Assembly (NCBI GenBank): GCA_017469945.1
Contig: JAFUFI010000037.1
Location: 58,219 to 122,218, forward strand
DNA length: 64,000 nt
Direction of reading: 5' to 3'
Source: Lachnospiraceae bacterium
Lineage (GTDB): Bacteria; Bacillota; Clostridia; Lachnospirales; Lachnospiraceae
In this document: in pieces, positions 1 to 7,975 of the stretch
Layout: the number at the start of each line of letters is the position of its first letter
How positions within the stretch are numbered: position 1 is the stretch's first letter
Notes under the pieces: model-generated
The model's input: only the letters and a program-made list of their open reading frames with translations
Told to the model about the DNA's origin: nothing
Databases searched by the model: none
Position numbers and translations under genes: made by a program

Positions 1-722
1 GCATTGCTTGCATTGAATGATAAAGCTTCTTCGAATTCAGACTTATCCGCAGTAACATTTAACGAAACGTCCCCGCTGAGAGTCTTTACATTTCCGGTTG
101 CCGCTCCGGTTTCGTCCATCTCCGCAACGTAAGCTGTAACATTTGTGTAGCTGTTTGTAACGTTATTAGCGCTGTTTGTTGTAGCCGCATTACCTAAAAA
201 CGATACCGCCATAACAGTGACAACGGTTACAATGGCGGAGCCCACTCCGGCGCAGGTTCTTCCGAGAGCGGACATATTCTCACGCTCTTTACCTCCGTCG
301 GTAAATGCGGGAACCATTGACCAGTAAGGGATATCCATCATTGTATAGGTTACGCCCCAAAGGATGTAAAATATAGCTGCATACGCTACAAGTCCGCTTC
401 CCGAAAGCTTAGGCGGAGCGGCGAACATAACAAACAAAACTACCGCGTTTGTAAGCGTTCCGATAAAAAGCCAAGGCCTGAATTTTCCCCATCTAGTCTT
501 TGTCTTGGCAACAAGTACTCCCATCAAAGGATCGTTGAAAGCGTCAAATACTCTGGCAATGAGAAGTATAATACCCATAACCCAGGCCGATACGCCCATA
601 ATATCCTGATAGTAGTATAGGATATAGCTTGCCGAAAGCATATAAACCATATCCTTTCCTACAGCTCCTATGCCGTAGGCAAATTTTTCTTTACCCGAAA
701 GTTTTTTCTTACCCTGTTCCAT
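1..722 (-). CDS. GPH-family sugar:cation symporter, partial (C-terminus off the left edge)
   Basis: Reading the minus strand from the ATG at 720-722 gives 240 open codons to the window edge, so the C-terminal half is missing. A good ribosome site (AAGGAGGAATT) precedes the ATG. The start MEQGKKKLSGKEKFAYGIGA, followed by GKDMVYM, YYYQDIMG, a stretch with ARVFDAFNDPLMG and later RPW, is typical of the glycoside-pentoside-hexuronide:cation symporters (MelB/XynB type, 12 membrane helices), which import sugars or glycosides with Na+ or H+. After the helix ending near residue 195 there is an unusual Asn/Thr/Ser-rich stretch of at least 45 residues where the family normally has a short loop. The gene starts 32 bp after the stop of the upstream glycosyltransferase-like gene and is probably the last member of the TetR operon. 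The substrate cannot be read from the sequence. Confidence 0.85.
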   Translation of the reverse strand, partial: MEQGKKKLSGKEKFAYGIGAVGKDMVYMLSASYILYYYQDIMGVSAWVMGIILLIARVFDAFNDPLMGVLVAKTKTRWGKFRPWLFIGTLTNAVVLFVMFAAPPKLSGSGLVAYAAIFYILWGVTYTMMDIPYWSMVPAFTDGGKERENMSALGRTCAGVGSAIVTVVTVMAVSFLGNAATTNSANNVTNSYTNVTAYVAEMDETGAATGNVKTLSGDVSLNVTADKSEFEEALSFNASN

Positions 723-754
723 AATTCCTCCTTATTTGAAACCCCAATTTCCGG

Positions 755-2254
755 TTAATTCTTTTTAAGTCCCATAGCAAGTTCAACAACCTTATAAGCT
801 CCGTCGTACAAACCTACTTCTTTGTTGGAAATAATCGCACCGCACATATCCTCAAGCAGACTTCCGGAGTTCATAAATCTGTCCACCATCTGAAGGGTAT
901 GCGGGATGTCTCTGCATTCAAGCGTTCCGTCTCCCATTTCCGCGGAATGAATAGCTCCCCACATTTCATGTTTTCCGACGCGCCTGATAAAAAGCTTAGG
1001 CACAGGATAAAATGCAAGTTCACTGGGCTTTGTAACGAGAACGTCGCAGCTTCTCATAAGAAGGTTCGTGCAGTAAACAGCCTCAAAAATGTTTTTGTGC
1101 CAAAATCCATGGATTCCGCTTACATCCGCATCTTCCGAAAGAGCATACTCGGCAAATTTCTCGGTATCCGCCCAATTATCCATATGTTCCGTGGCTACTT
1201 CAGCCATACCTGGGATTTCTGCCTTTAGCTCATCCCAAACGTTTCTGTAATCCCCTACATTTACATAAAGCGCAGCTTTCTTTTCTTTGATGAAGGGAAG
1301 TAAGTATTTAATAATAGCTGCAAATATTTCCTTCTGCGCTCCGGCGCCGCCGATGGTCAAAAGGAATCTCATAGGTTTTCCTTCTTCTTTTCTTCTGATG
1401 CGCGCCTCGCAGTCCTTCTCGATATTTACAACAAGCTCATGATCGATATAGTGGCCGGTATAAACAAGAGACCCTTCGGGCATCGGCTTGCATACCTTCT
1501 TTTTCATCATTCCGTTGCAGATGGCGTATCCCTGATATGCATTGCGACACTGTATAGTATGAACTGCGCCTTCCGCGTAGTGCAATGCCATAGGCCAGTT
1601 ATCCGGAATAGCGTTCACAACATATTTCATTCCCGCGTGGAGCGCTGCCTGTGCCGGCCAAACGTGTGTGCCGACCACGGGAATCTCCTTGGGAACATTT
1701 TTATAAACAGGAGCCATAAGTTCGGCATTTTTCTGATCTGCCGCATTATACGACAAAGCTCTGAAACCCTCATAGTTCATAGGTTCCCAGACAAGCTTAT
1801 TGAAAATGGGATTCTTCGAAAGCCTTGAGCCGAGTGAATATAGATCGTTTTGCGCTCCGATAACCTTTGTGCAGGTAGTCTCTTTATAAGAATTCAGGTC
1901 CATCCAGTATGGCGTATATCCCAGATACTTTGCGCAGGAAGCAATTGCCATAGATATGCGGTAATGTCCGAATCCCATGCGGATATTTCCGACAATGATT
2001 CCTTTTTCTGTATCCCATGAAAGCTCGGGAAGCTGAGAATCGGGATCGTAATGCGCATTTGAGTTAAGATCCCCTACCAGCACATTGTTAACGCCAAGGC
2101 TGTCTCCGATATATTTATTCTTTTCTATTCTTACGGGATATGAGGCATTGCTGTCGTCCCCGTACTTTCTTATGTACTTTCTTTTACTTCGGGCAGCTTT
2201 TGAAACAACGCTTTTAGGCATTTCATTTCCAAAAATAGATGCGGATCTGTCCAT
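755..2254 (-). CDS. GT-B-fold, glycosyltransferase-like protein (MurG/MGDG-synthase-like)
   Basis: A 499-residue soluble protein with no signal peptide. Around residues 85-115 the segment GNIRMGFGHYRISMAIAS resembles the G-G-G-H donor/acceptor loop at the start of MurG and MGDG-synthase glycosyltransferases. LLTIGGAGAQKEIFAAI near residue 300 looks like the start of the C-terminal Rossmann half. LLMRSCDVLVTKPSELAFYP near residue 400 resembles the D-x-x-x-T-K-P-G-G loop of that superfamily, but with Ser-Glu in place of Gly-Gly. This suggests a GT-B protein acting on a sugar nucleotide or glycolipid, or a degenerate non-catalytic relative. It sits 13 bp after the TetR gene and 32 bp before the sugar symporter, so a role in sugar or glycolipid metabolism under TetR control is inferred. 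I do not recognise a named family, and the function is not established. Confidence 0.65.
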   Translation of the reverse strand: MDRSASIFGNEMPKSVVSKAARSKRKYIRKYGDDSNASYPVRIEKNKYIGDSLGVNNVLVGDLNSNAHYDPDSQLPELSWDTEKGIIVGNIRMGFGHYRISMAIASCAKYLGYTPYWMDLNSYKETTCTKVIGAQNDLYSLGSRLSKNPIFNKLVWEPMNYEGFRALSYNAADQKNAELMAPVYKNVPKEIPVVGTHVWPAQAALHAGMKYVVNAIPDNWPMALHYAEGAVHTIQCRNAYQGYAICNGMMKKKVCKPMPEGSLVYTGHYIDHELVVNIEKDCEARIRRKEEGKPMRFLLTIGGAGAQKEIFAAIIKYLLPFIKEKKAALYVNVGDYRNVWDELKAEIPGMAEVATEHMDNWADTEKFAEYALSEDADVSGIHGFWHKNIFEAVYCTNLLMRSCDVLVTKPSELAFYPVPKLFIRRVGKHEMWGAIHSAEMGDGTLECRDIPHTLQMVDRFMNSGSLLEDMCGAIISNKEVGLYDGAYKVVELAMGLKKN

Positions 2255-2267
2255 ATTTGCCTCCTTT

Positions 2268-2840
2268 TTATCTGACGGCTATTCCATCAACGATGATATC
2301 TACTACTCCGGCAAGAGCCTCGTTATAGGTCATCTTGTTTTTGAGGAGAATATCTCTCGAGAAAAACTGTTCAAGAGATGATTCAAGCATGGTCTTTACA
2401 AGAAAAATCGGTATGTCTCTGATCACACCCTCTTTTATTCCTTTTTCGATAAGGCTGATGGTGTCTTCCCATCCGGTTTCAAGTCTCTCTTCTACTTTTC
2501 TGTAAATATCGGGATATTTATCCCTAAGCATATAAAGCTGTCTGAAATCAATCTCGCTATAGCTTTCCGGCATCACACCAAGTATTACTTTTACCCTTTC
2601 GGTAGTGGAAAGTTTGGAATCATTAAGGACCTCTTCCTTCTTTTCCGCTATATTGTCAAAAAGGTAATCAACCATATCAAAGAAAAGTTCATTCTTTTCC
2701 TTGTAGGAAACATATATGGTTTTTTTACTCATTCCAAGTTCATGAGCAAGGTCATCCATTGTAAATTTAAGACCTTTTTTGTTGAACACTCTGATAGTGC
2801 CTTCAAGTATATGCTCCTGCTGCTTTGTTCTTTCTGCCAT
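2268..2840 (-). CDS. TetR/AcrR-family transcriptional regulator
   Basis: A 190-residue protein with a TetR N-terminal DNA-binding domain. Residues 1-50 contain ILEGTIRVFNKKGLKFTMDD followed by LAHELGMSKKTIYVSYKEKN, the classic helix-turn-helix with the T-x-x-x-I-Y-x-x-F-like recognition segment. The remaining 140 residues form the variable all-helical ligand/dimer domain. It is the first gene of an operon with the glycosyltransferase-like gene and the GPH symporter (13 bp and 32 bp gaps). A promoter with nested inverted repeats lies immediately upstream, which fits autoregulation. TetR proteins usually repress and are released by a small ligand; the ligand here is unknown. Confidence 0.9.
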   Translation of the reverse strand: MAERTKQQEHILEGTIRVFNKKGLKFTMDDLAHELGMSKKTIYVSYKEKNELFFDMVDYLFDNIAEKKEEVLNDSKLSTTERVKVILGVMPESYSEIDFRQLYMLRDKYPDIYRKVEERLETGWEDTISLIEKGIKEGVIRDIPIFLVKTMLESSLEQFFSRDILLKNKMTYNEALAGVVDIIVDGIAVR

Positions 2841-2876
2841 GTTATTTCCTCGTATCTTTCTGATTCTGTTTCGGTT

Positions 2877-2964
2877 CGGAAACGATGAACCCCCTTCTTA
2901 GTTTCCATTATAAAGTGCATGCCTTTACACGCGCAAGAAACTAAATCACGAAAAAGTGTTTCCG
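2877..2964 (-). promoter_or_regulatory. TetR-operon promoter flanked by nested inverted repeats (putative operator)
   Basis: On the minus strand a -35 TTGCGC (2931-2936) and -10 TATAAT (2907-2912) are separated by 18 bp. The half-sites TTAGTTTC (2898-2905) and GAAACTAA (2937-2944) form a perfect 8-bp inverted repeat that brackets the promoter. A second perfect pair, CGGAAAC (2877-2883) and GTTTCCG (2958-2964), lies outside it. All four contain GTTTC/GAAAC. The position just ahead of the regulator gene suggests TetR binding sites; this is inference. Confidence 0.55.
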
Positions 2965-3063
2965 TTTTTGGTAAATTTAAACAATTTTATGCATCTGCGT
3001 GTATTTAAGGCTTTTTTATGATAGGATTATTATTAACGAAAAGCTTAATACGGGGAAAAGGCT

Positions 3064-3783
3064 ATGAGAAAAAATAGATTTTTGACATTTATGGTAATAT
3101 TCCTTCTGCTTGTGATCCTTACAGGAGGCGGACTGCTTGTTTATAAGAATTTTTTTGCTAAGGACACCTCTTATGTAGGCTCCTGGAGCAGGGAAATAGA
3201 TCTTCGCGGATATGTTATCGAGGAAATGAATGAATGGTTCAAAGATCCGACTACAGCCGCTCTCGTTACCTTTGACGATACAAAGGTTACCGTTAAAGTC
3301 GATCTTGTATTTACGGGCGACGGGAAGTTCTCCGAAAAGATAGATGAAAAAAGCTTTGAAGAAGCTAAAAAATCCGCAGATGCTCTTGCCCTTTCAGGTC
3401 TTATCAGTTTCCTTGAAAAAAGGCTTGATAATGCAGGTATAGACAGTGCCTCTTCAGGAAAGAGCATAGACGAGCTTATTGAAGACGCTCTCGGTATGAG
3501 CGTCGCCGAATACATGAAAAATAGCGGCCCCGAACTTTTGCCGACTCTTGATGCCCTTAAAGATATGTACAACACCTCAGGGACTTACGAAGTAAAGGAC
3601 AATTCCATGAAACGCACCCTTGGCGGTAAATCCATCTGCGAGTCTTTCTTCGTAAAAGATGATTTCCTTGTCTTTGCCGGAACGGTTGATGATACATTTG
3701 GGCCGAGCCTTGGAAAGAGCATTTCAGATGATGAGCCCCTTAAAATGCTCTACGACTACCCCGCCGTTTATACAAAGAAATAA
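3064..3783 (+). CDS. membrane-anchored extracytoplasmic protein of unknown function
   Basis: A 239-residue protein with a basic N-terminus and one hydrophobic segment (about residues 7-27, FMVIFLLLVILTGGGLLVY) that is either an uncleaved signal anchor or a signal peptide without a lipobox. The rest is soluble and acidic, with SWSREIDLRGYV near residue 40 and GTYEVKDNSMKRTL near residue 180. That pattern (W-x-x-x-D, a central helical part and a closing beta segment) looks like the small secreted proteins of Lachnospiraceae with a lipocalin-like or DUF-type beta fold, but I cannot assign it. AAGG lies just before the start. It is transcribed toward the SGNH gene, and the two stop codons are 7 bp apart. 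No function is proposed. Confidence 0.7.
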   Translation: MRKNRFLTFMVIFLLLVILTGGGLLVYKNFFAKDTSYVGSWSREIDLRGYVIEEMNEWFKDPTTAALVTFDDTKVTVKVDLVFTGDGKFSEKIDEKSFEEAKKSADALALSGLISFLEKRLDNAGIDSASSGKSIDELIEDALGMSVAEYMKNSGPELLPTLDALKDMYNTSGTYEVKDNSMKRTLGGKSICESFFVKDDFLVFAGTVDDTFGPSLGKSISDDEPLKMLYDYPAVYTKK

Positions 3784-3790
3784 ATCGGCC

Positions 3791-4840
3791 CTATTTAAAT
3801 ATGCTTTCGTAATCGTAGGCAGAATAGATATTCCTGATCCTGTTCAGATATTCATCCTTATTGTCCATTGTTATCCTATGGTTATCTGAGTGTATGGATT
3901 CCAGAATGTATTTACCGGTTTCCTCTCCAAAATGCAATCCATCGATATAATTGTCAAAATTGCAGGTTATCTCCGTACAGTCGTCAAAGGCATAAACCTT
4001 GATATTATCTGCCTCGCTAAGCTTTAAAAAGGCTTCGCTTAAAGCGTCTAAAGTATAATCAAAGCCTCCGCTCCTAAGACTTGCATCCCAATAGCAGACA
4101 TTTACCGGCGGTATAAAGACAATGAATTCTATATCAGGATTATTTTTAGCAGTCTTAATTATATTCTCATACAGATTCTCGTCTTCTATGCTTCTGTCCT
4201 CTTCCGTAAAGACCTGTTTTTCGTCTGTTATGGGAAGTCTTTCGAAAGTAGTAAGTACCGCTTCCTTTCCAAATACCTTACTGTCGTTCCAGTTTTCATA
4301 ATCATCAAAACTGTCGGCCTTTTGACCCGAAGCAAGCTTTGCGGCGCTTCTTCCGATAGATGTCATCACATCTCTGTTAAAAAGATATCTATAATCATTA
4401 AAAGGATTTTTATCGTATAGATATTCCGGGATATCTTCGTAATCTACGGTGTCTTTTTCCTGTACTAATCTTCCGATATCAAGCCCTCTTATCACAACCT
4501 TTAAATCCTTGTTCGAGCTTACTGCTGTATCCACAAGTCCCGCAGTTTCATATAAAGACCCGCCCGCAAAGGACATTCTTACAGCTTCGCAGTCCCAAAG
4601 CTCTGAGGCATAGCTCGGGAGAAGAACCTGGGTAGTGCTGCTGCCCGTGATCATCAGTTCATAATCAAAATGCTTTGCTATCCCGTCATTTTGATATCTT
4701 TCATTCTCCAGAGCGTATGGATATCCCTTTATGGGCTTATGGTAGTGAAAGAAAGGATCGCAGATAACCACTGTCAATCCTGTTATCACCAGGGGCAGTA
4801 ATAGCAATATGCATATAACGACAACTCTTTTTTTATTCAA
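3791..4840 (-). CDS. SGNH/DltD-AlgJ-like membrane-anchored acyl-transfer partner protein
   Basis: A 349-residue protein with one N-terminal membrane segment (about residues 5-27) and an extracytoplasmic domain. ELMITGSSTTQ near residue 65 matches the SGNH/GDSL block I (nucleophile Ser68), and IDGLHFGEETG near residue 305 carries the Asp-x-x-His pair of block V. Such proteins accompany MBOAT acyltransferases (DltD with DltB, AlgJ/AlgX with AlgI) and finish the transfer of acyl groups to extracellular polymers. An MBOAT gene lies divergently 92 bp away, which supports that partnership. The acceptor polymer is unknown. An alternative reading is a secreted esterase. Confidence 0.75.
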   Translation of the reverse strand: MNKKRVVVICILLLLPLVITGLTVVICDPFFHYHKPIKGYPYALENERYQNDGIAKHFDYELMITGSSTTQVLLPSYASELWDCEAVRMSFAGGSLYETAGLVDTAVSSNKDLKVVIRGLDIGRLVQEKDTVDYEDIPEYLYDKNPFNDYRYLFNRDVMTSIGRSAAKLASGQKADSFDDYENWNDSKVFGKEAVLTTFERLPITDEKQVFTEEDRSIEDENLYENIIKTAKNNPDIEFIVFIPPVNVCYWDASLRSGGFDYTLDALSEAFLKLSEADNIKVYAFDDCTEITCNFDNYIDGLHFGEETGKYILESIHSDNHRITMDNKDEYLNRIRNIYSAYDYESIFK

Positions 4841-4932
4841 ATCAACTCTCCGCTTTAAACTTCATTACTGGCGTCCTAAAGCTTCTTGTAGTAAAATACT
4901 AATAGCTTTGTAAAAACCAAAGGATGAGAATA

Positions 4933-6399
4933 ATGCTGTTTAATTCACAATTTTTTATTTTCATATTCCTTCCGATATGTCTGGTGGTTTGGTACCTGTT
5001 ACGGAAGTTTAAAAGGTATAATCTGTCTTTGGCTTTTTTAATCGGGATGTCTCTTTGGTTCTACGGTTATTTCGATATCCATTACCTTTATATAATCATC
5101 CTCAGTATTGCCATCAATTATCTTATCAGTTTTTTGATCAAAAAAATAGAAAAGCTGAAAAAATTTTTCCTTATCACAGGGTTGGTATGCAATCTTGCTC
5201 TCTTAGGCTACTTTAAATATTTTGACTTTTTTGTTTCAAATATCAACGCGGTATTTAAAACGGATTTTGCTCTAAAACACATCGTCCTCCCCTTAGGTAT
5301 TAGCTTTTTTACTCTTCAGCAGATTTCCTATATCGTTGACAGATATAAAGGCACGGCTCCCCACGTAAACATACTTAAGTATGCTTCCTTTGTAACATTC
5401 TTCCCTCAGTTGGTAGCCGGTCCCATAGTCCTGCACAGCACCTTGCTTCCGCAGTTTGAGGCAGAAAATGCCCGTAAATTTGATATAAACGGCTTTCTTG
5501 AGGGCGCTGTCCGCTTTATTCTCGGACTTATAAAGAAGGTTCTTATCGCCGATCTTTTTGCTCTCCCTGTGGATTACGGCTTCGATAAGCTTTACTACCT
5601 CGATACGCCGTCTGCCTGGATCGTAGCGATCTGCTATACTTTAGAGATTTATTTTGATTTCAGCGGATACTCCGATATGGCTATAGGCCTCGGTAAAATG
5701 TTCGGGATCGATCTTCCCGAGAATTTCGATTCACCTTATAAAGCAACAAGTGTGAGAGATTTCTGGAAAAGATGGCATATTACACTTACATCTTTTCTGA
5801 CATCCTACCTTTACATTCCTCTCGGCGGTAATCGAAAAGGCTCCTTCCTTACAGCGCTTAATACAATGATCGTATTTGCTGTAAGCGGTTTTTGGCACGG
5901 AGCGAGCTGGGCTTTCGTTCTCTGGGGCGTACTGCACGGCTTCGGAGTACTTTGGTCAAGAAGGAACTTCTTAAAAGTAAAGCATAAACTGCCCGCCCGT
6001 ATTTTTACTATGTTTTTCCTTGTCGTCACATGGACGATCTTCAGAAGCGAAACCTTAAATACAGCGCTTATAATGCTGAAGAAAATGTTCATCCCCTCAA
6101 ATACAGGATTCATAATAGATATAGGCTCTACTATGTCCCTTTTACCGGAGCTTAAAGGTCTGATGGAAAAGATACTTCATATCGGAGCTCCAACCCTTTA
6201 TATGGTTTACGCGACGCTCCTTGGGGTATTTATTGTTATAGCCTTTGTTCTATGCAATCTGAAAAACGCCCGTGAGATAACAGCTGAGCAAAAGCAAAAA
6301 AACTACTCCTTCGGATTTATAATATGTCTTGGAGTCGCATTTGCGCTTTGCGTTATATATATGACCAGAGTAAGCACTTTTCTATATTTTAACTTTTAA
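4933..6399 (+). CDS. MBOAT-family O-acyltransferase (AlgI/DltB-like)
   Basis: A polytopic protein of 488 residues. I choose the ATG at 4933 because AAAGGA (4919-4924) is 8 bp upstream; an in-frame ATG at 4924 overlaps that site. MLFNSQFFIFIFLPICLVVW is the usual N-terminus of the family. FWKRWHITLTSFL with YIPLGGNRKGS near residues 275-300, and SGFWHGASWAFVLWGVLHG with the conserved His, are the MBOAT signature. The enzyme moves an acyl group, usually acetyl, from the cytoplasm across the membrane to a cell-surface polysaccharide. It pairs with the divergent SGNH protein and is followed 14 bp later by a D,D-carboxypeptidase, so cell-wall or exopolysaccharide O-acetylation is the best guess. 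Confidence 0.88.
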   Translation: MLFNSQFFIFIFLPICLVVWYLLRKFKRYNLSLAFLIGMSLWFYGYFDIHYLYIIILSIAINYLISFLIKKIEKLKKFFLITGLVCNLALLGYFKYFDFFVSNINAVFKTDFALKHIVLPLGISFFTLQQISYIVDRYKGTAPHVNILKYASFVTFFPQLVAGPIVLHSTLLPQFEAENARKFDINGFLEGAVRFILGLIKKVLIADLFALPVDYGFDKLYYLDTPSAWIVAICYTLEIYFDFSGYSDMAIGLGKMFGIDLPENFDSPYKATSVRDFWKRWHITLTSFLTSYLYIPLGGNRKGSFLTALNTMIVFAVSGFWHGASWAFVLWGVLHGFGVLWSRRNFLKVKHKLPARIFTMFFLVVTWTIFRSETLNTALIMLKKMFIPSNTGFIIDIGSTMSLLPELKGLMEKILHIGAPTLYMVYATLLGVFIVIAFVLCNLKNAREITAEQKQKNYSFGFIICLGVAFALCVIYMTRVSTFLYFNF

Positions 6400-6413
6400 G
6401 CAGGGGAATTGGC

Positions 6414-7973
6414 ATGATATTTAAGAACATAGCAAAAACACTTATCGTCTCTCTACTGACTGTTACCTTTATACTTTCCGCTTACTGTCCCTCCTACGCG
6501 GAGGATGATTACGAATACCTTCGAAATATGAGCGTTTCGGCGGACGGTGGGGCGGCGAAAAACGTTAAATACATCGACATGTACTATGACCATGACGCCT
6601 ACGTATCCTTACGGGATATGGCTGCTGCCCTTGCGGAAACAGGGGCCGCCTTTGACGTTTCTGTCGATAAGGATACCATACGCCTGTCAAGAGGCGGCGT
6701 TTACTCTCCTGTAGGCGGAGAGGGCTCCGCGTTCACCGTTCTTACAAGAGACCCTTCGAGCAAGGAATATGTTAGGAGGAGAAATACTTTTATCTTAGAC
6801 GGTCAAAATGTACACTACTATACCTTCATCTATAAAGACGAAGAAACGGGATATTACGACTGCTTTATGTACCTGCCGGATCTCGCTCTTTTGCTAAACA
6901 AAAATCTGAACTTTACAGGAAATACTCTTTCCGTAGATTCTTCCGCGCCCCTTAATATCTCCCCCAAAGAGCTGGAAAGAAACGGATACTTTCTTGCAAC
7001 AAACGCCGTTCTTCTCGGAGATATAACCAATGGAGAAATCTACTATTCATACCGCGGCGACCTCTCAGTACCCATGGCAAGTACCACAAAGCTTATGAGC
7101 TATATAGTTGCTATGGACGCGATCTCGGGCGGTGCCATTAGCTACGATACCGTCGTTACCACTTCCGCTGCCGTGGAAAAGCTTTCCAACTCAATTGACG
7201 GAGGCTTTTTGATAAAAGAAGGTACTTCCGTAACCGTAGAAGAGCTTTTGTACGCTATGCTCCTTCCCTCAAGCAACGAGTGCACACTTGCCCTGGCTGA
7301 AGCCGTGGCCGGAAGCGAAAAAGCCTTCGTCGGAAGGATGAACGAAAAAGCAAAAGCCATAGGTCTTTCCGAGGAAACGGAATTCTTTACCTGTAACGGA
7401 CTTCCTGTTTATACCGAGAACGTACTTAGAAGCAAGGTTCAAAACAGGATTAGCGCAGAAGATATGTTTAAGCTTGTCTGCTATCTGATGTCCCGTTACC
7501 CCCAGGTTACGGATATCACATCCTGTACGTACAAAACGCTGCCCTCTTTCAGCCGCACGGTCTACAATACTAATCCTATGCTCTATAATGTTCCCGGCTG
7601 CATCGGCTTCAAAACAGGTACAACAAACAAAGCCGGAGCCTGCCTTGTCAGCGCGGTGTCTGTTTCCGGAGATAACGGAATCCACACCATCTGCTGTATA
7701 GAGCTTGGCGCCGAGGATATCGTCACAAGAAACAATGTTTCCCAGCTGATGCTGACCTACGGTAAAAACGTATATAAAAACGGCGGCGCCTCCTCCATCC
7801 CCGAATTCAGTATGGACGAAGAAAACACCGCCGAAGATTTATTTGTTCCCGTAACGGGAGCTCTTCCGGAATCCGGAGACGAGCTTGCCGGGCTTCTTAT
7901 CTGGAGCGTAAGGAACAATCTACCAATCCCTGAGCCTGAGCTTATCGAACTACCTGAAGGCGAGGGAGAATAA
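6414..7973 (+). CDS. serine-type D-Ala-D-Ala carboxypeptidase (peptidase S11) with N-terminal stalk domain
   Basis: A 519-residue secreted penicillin-binding protein. A signal peptide ends near residue 29 (SAYCPSYAE). Residues 35-175 resemble the copper-amine-oxidase N-terminal type beta domain (YVSLRDMAAAL), often used as a wall-binding module. The S11 domain follows, with S-x-x-K at Ser223-Lys226 (MASTTKLM), S-x-N at Ser286-Asn288 (PSSNECT) and K-T-G in GFKTGTTNKAG near residue 395. It removes the terminal D-alanine of peptidoglycan stem peptides outside the membrane. No C-terminal amphipathic anchor of the DacA type is obvious; the tail is acidic. It follows the MBOAT gene by 14 bp and converges on mfd with a 2-bp gap. 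Confidence 0.9.
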   Translation: MIFKNIAKTLIVSLLTVTFILSAYCPSYAEDDYEYLRNMSVSADGGAAKNVKYIDMYYDHDAYVSLRDMAAALAETGAAFDVSVDKDTIRLSRGGVYSPVGGEGSAFTVLTRDPSSKEYVRRRNTFILDGQNVHYYTFIYKDEETGYYDCFMYLPDLALLLNKNLNFTGNTLSVDSSAPLNISPKELERNGYFLATNAVLLGDITNGEIYYSYRGDLSVPMASTTKLMSYIVAMDAISGGAISYDTVVTTSAAVEKLSNSIDGGFLIKEGTSVTVEELLYAMLLPSSNECTLALAEAVAGSEKAFVGRMNEKAKAIGLSEETEFFTCNGLPVYTENVLRSKVQNRISAEDMFKLVCYLMSRYPQVTDITSCTYKTLPSFSRTVYNTNPMLYNVPGCIGFKTGTTNKAGACLVSAVSVSGDNGIHTICCIELGAEDIVTRNNVSQLMLTYGKNVYKNGGASSIPEFSMDEENTAEDLFVPVTGALPESGDELAGLLIWSVRNNLPIPEPELIELPEGEGE

Positions 7974-7975
7974 CC

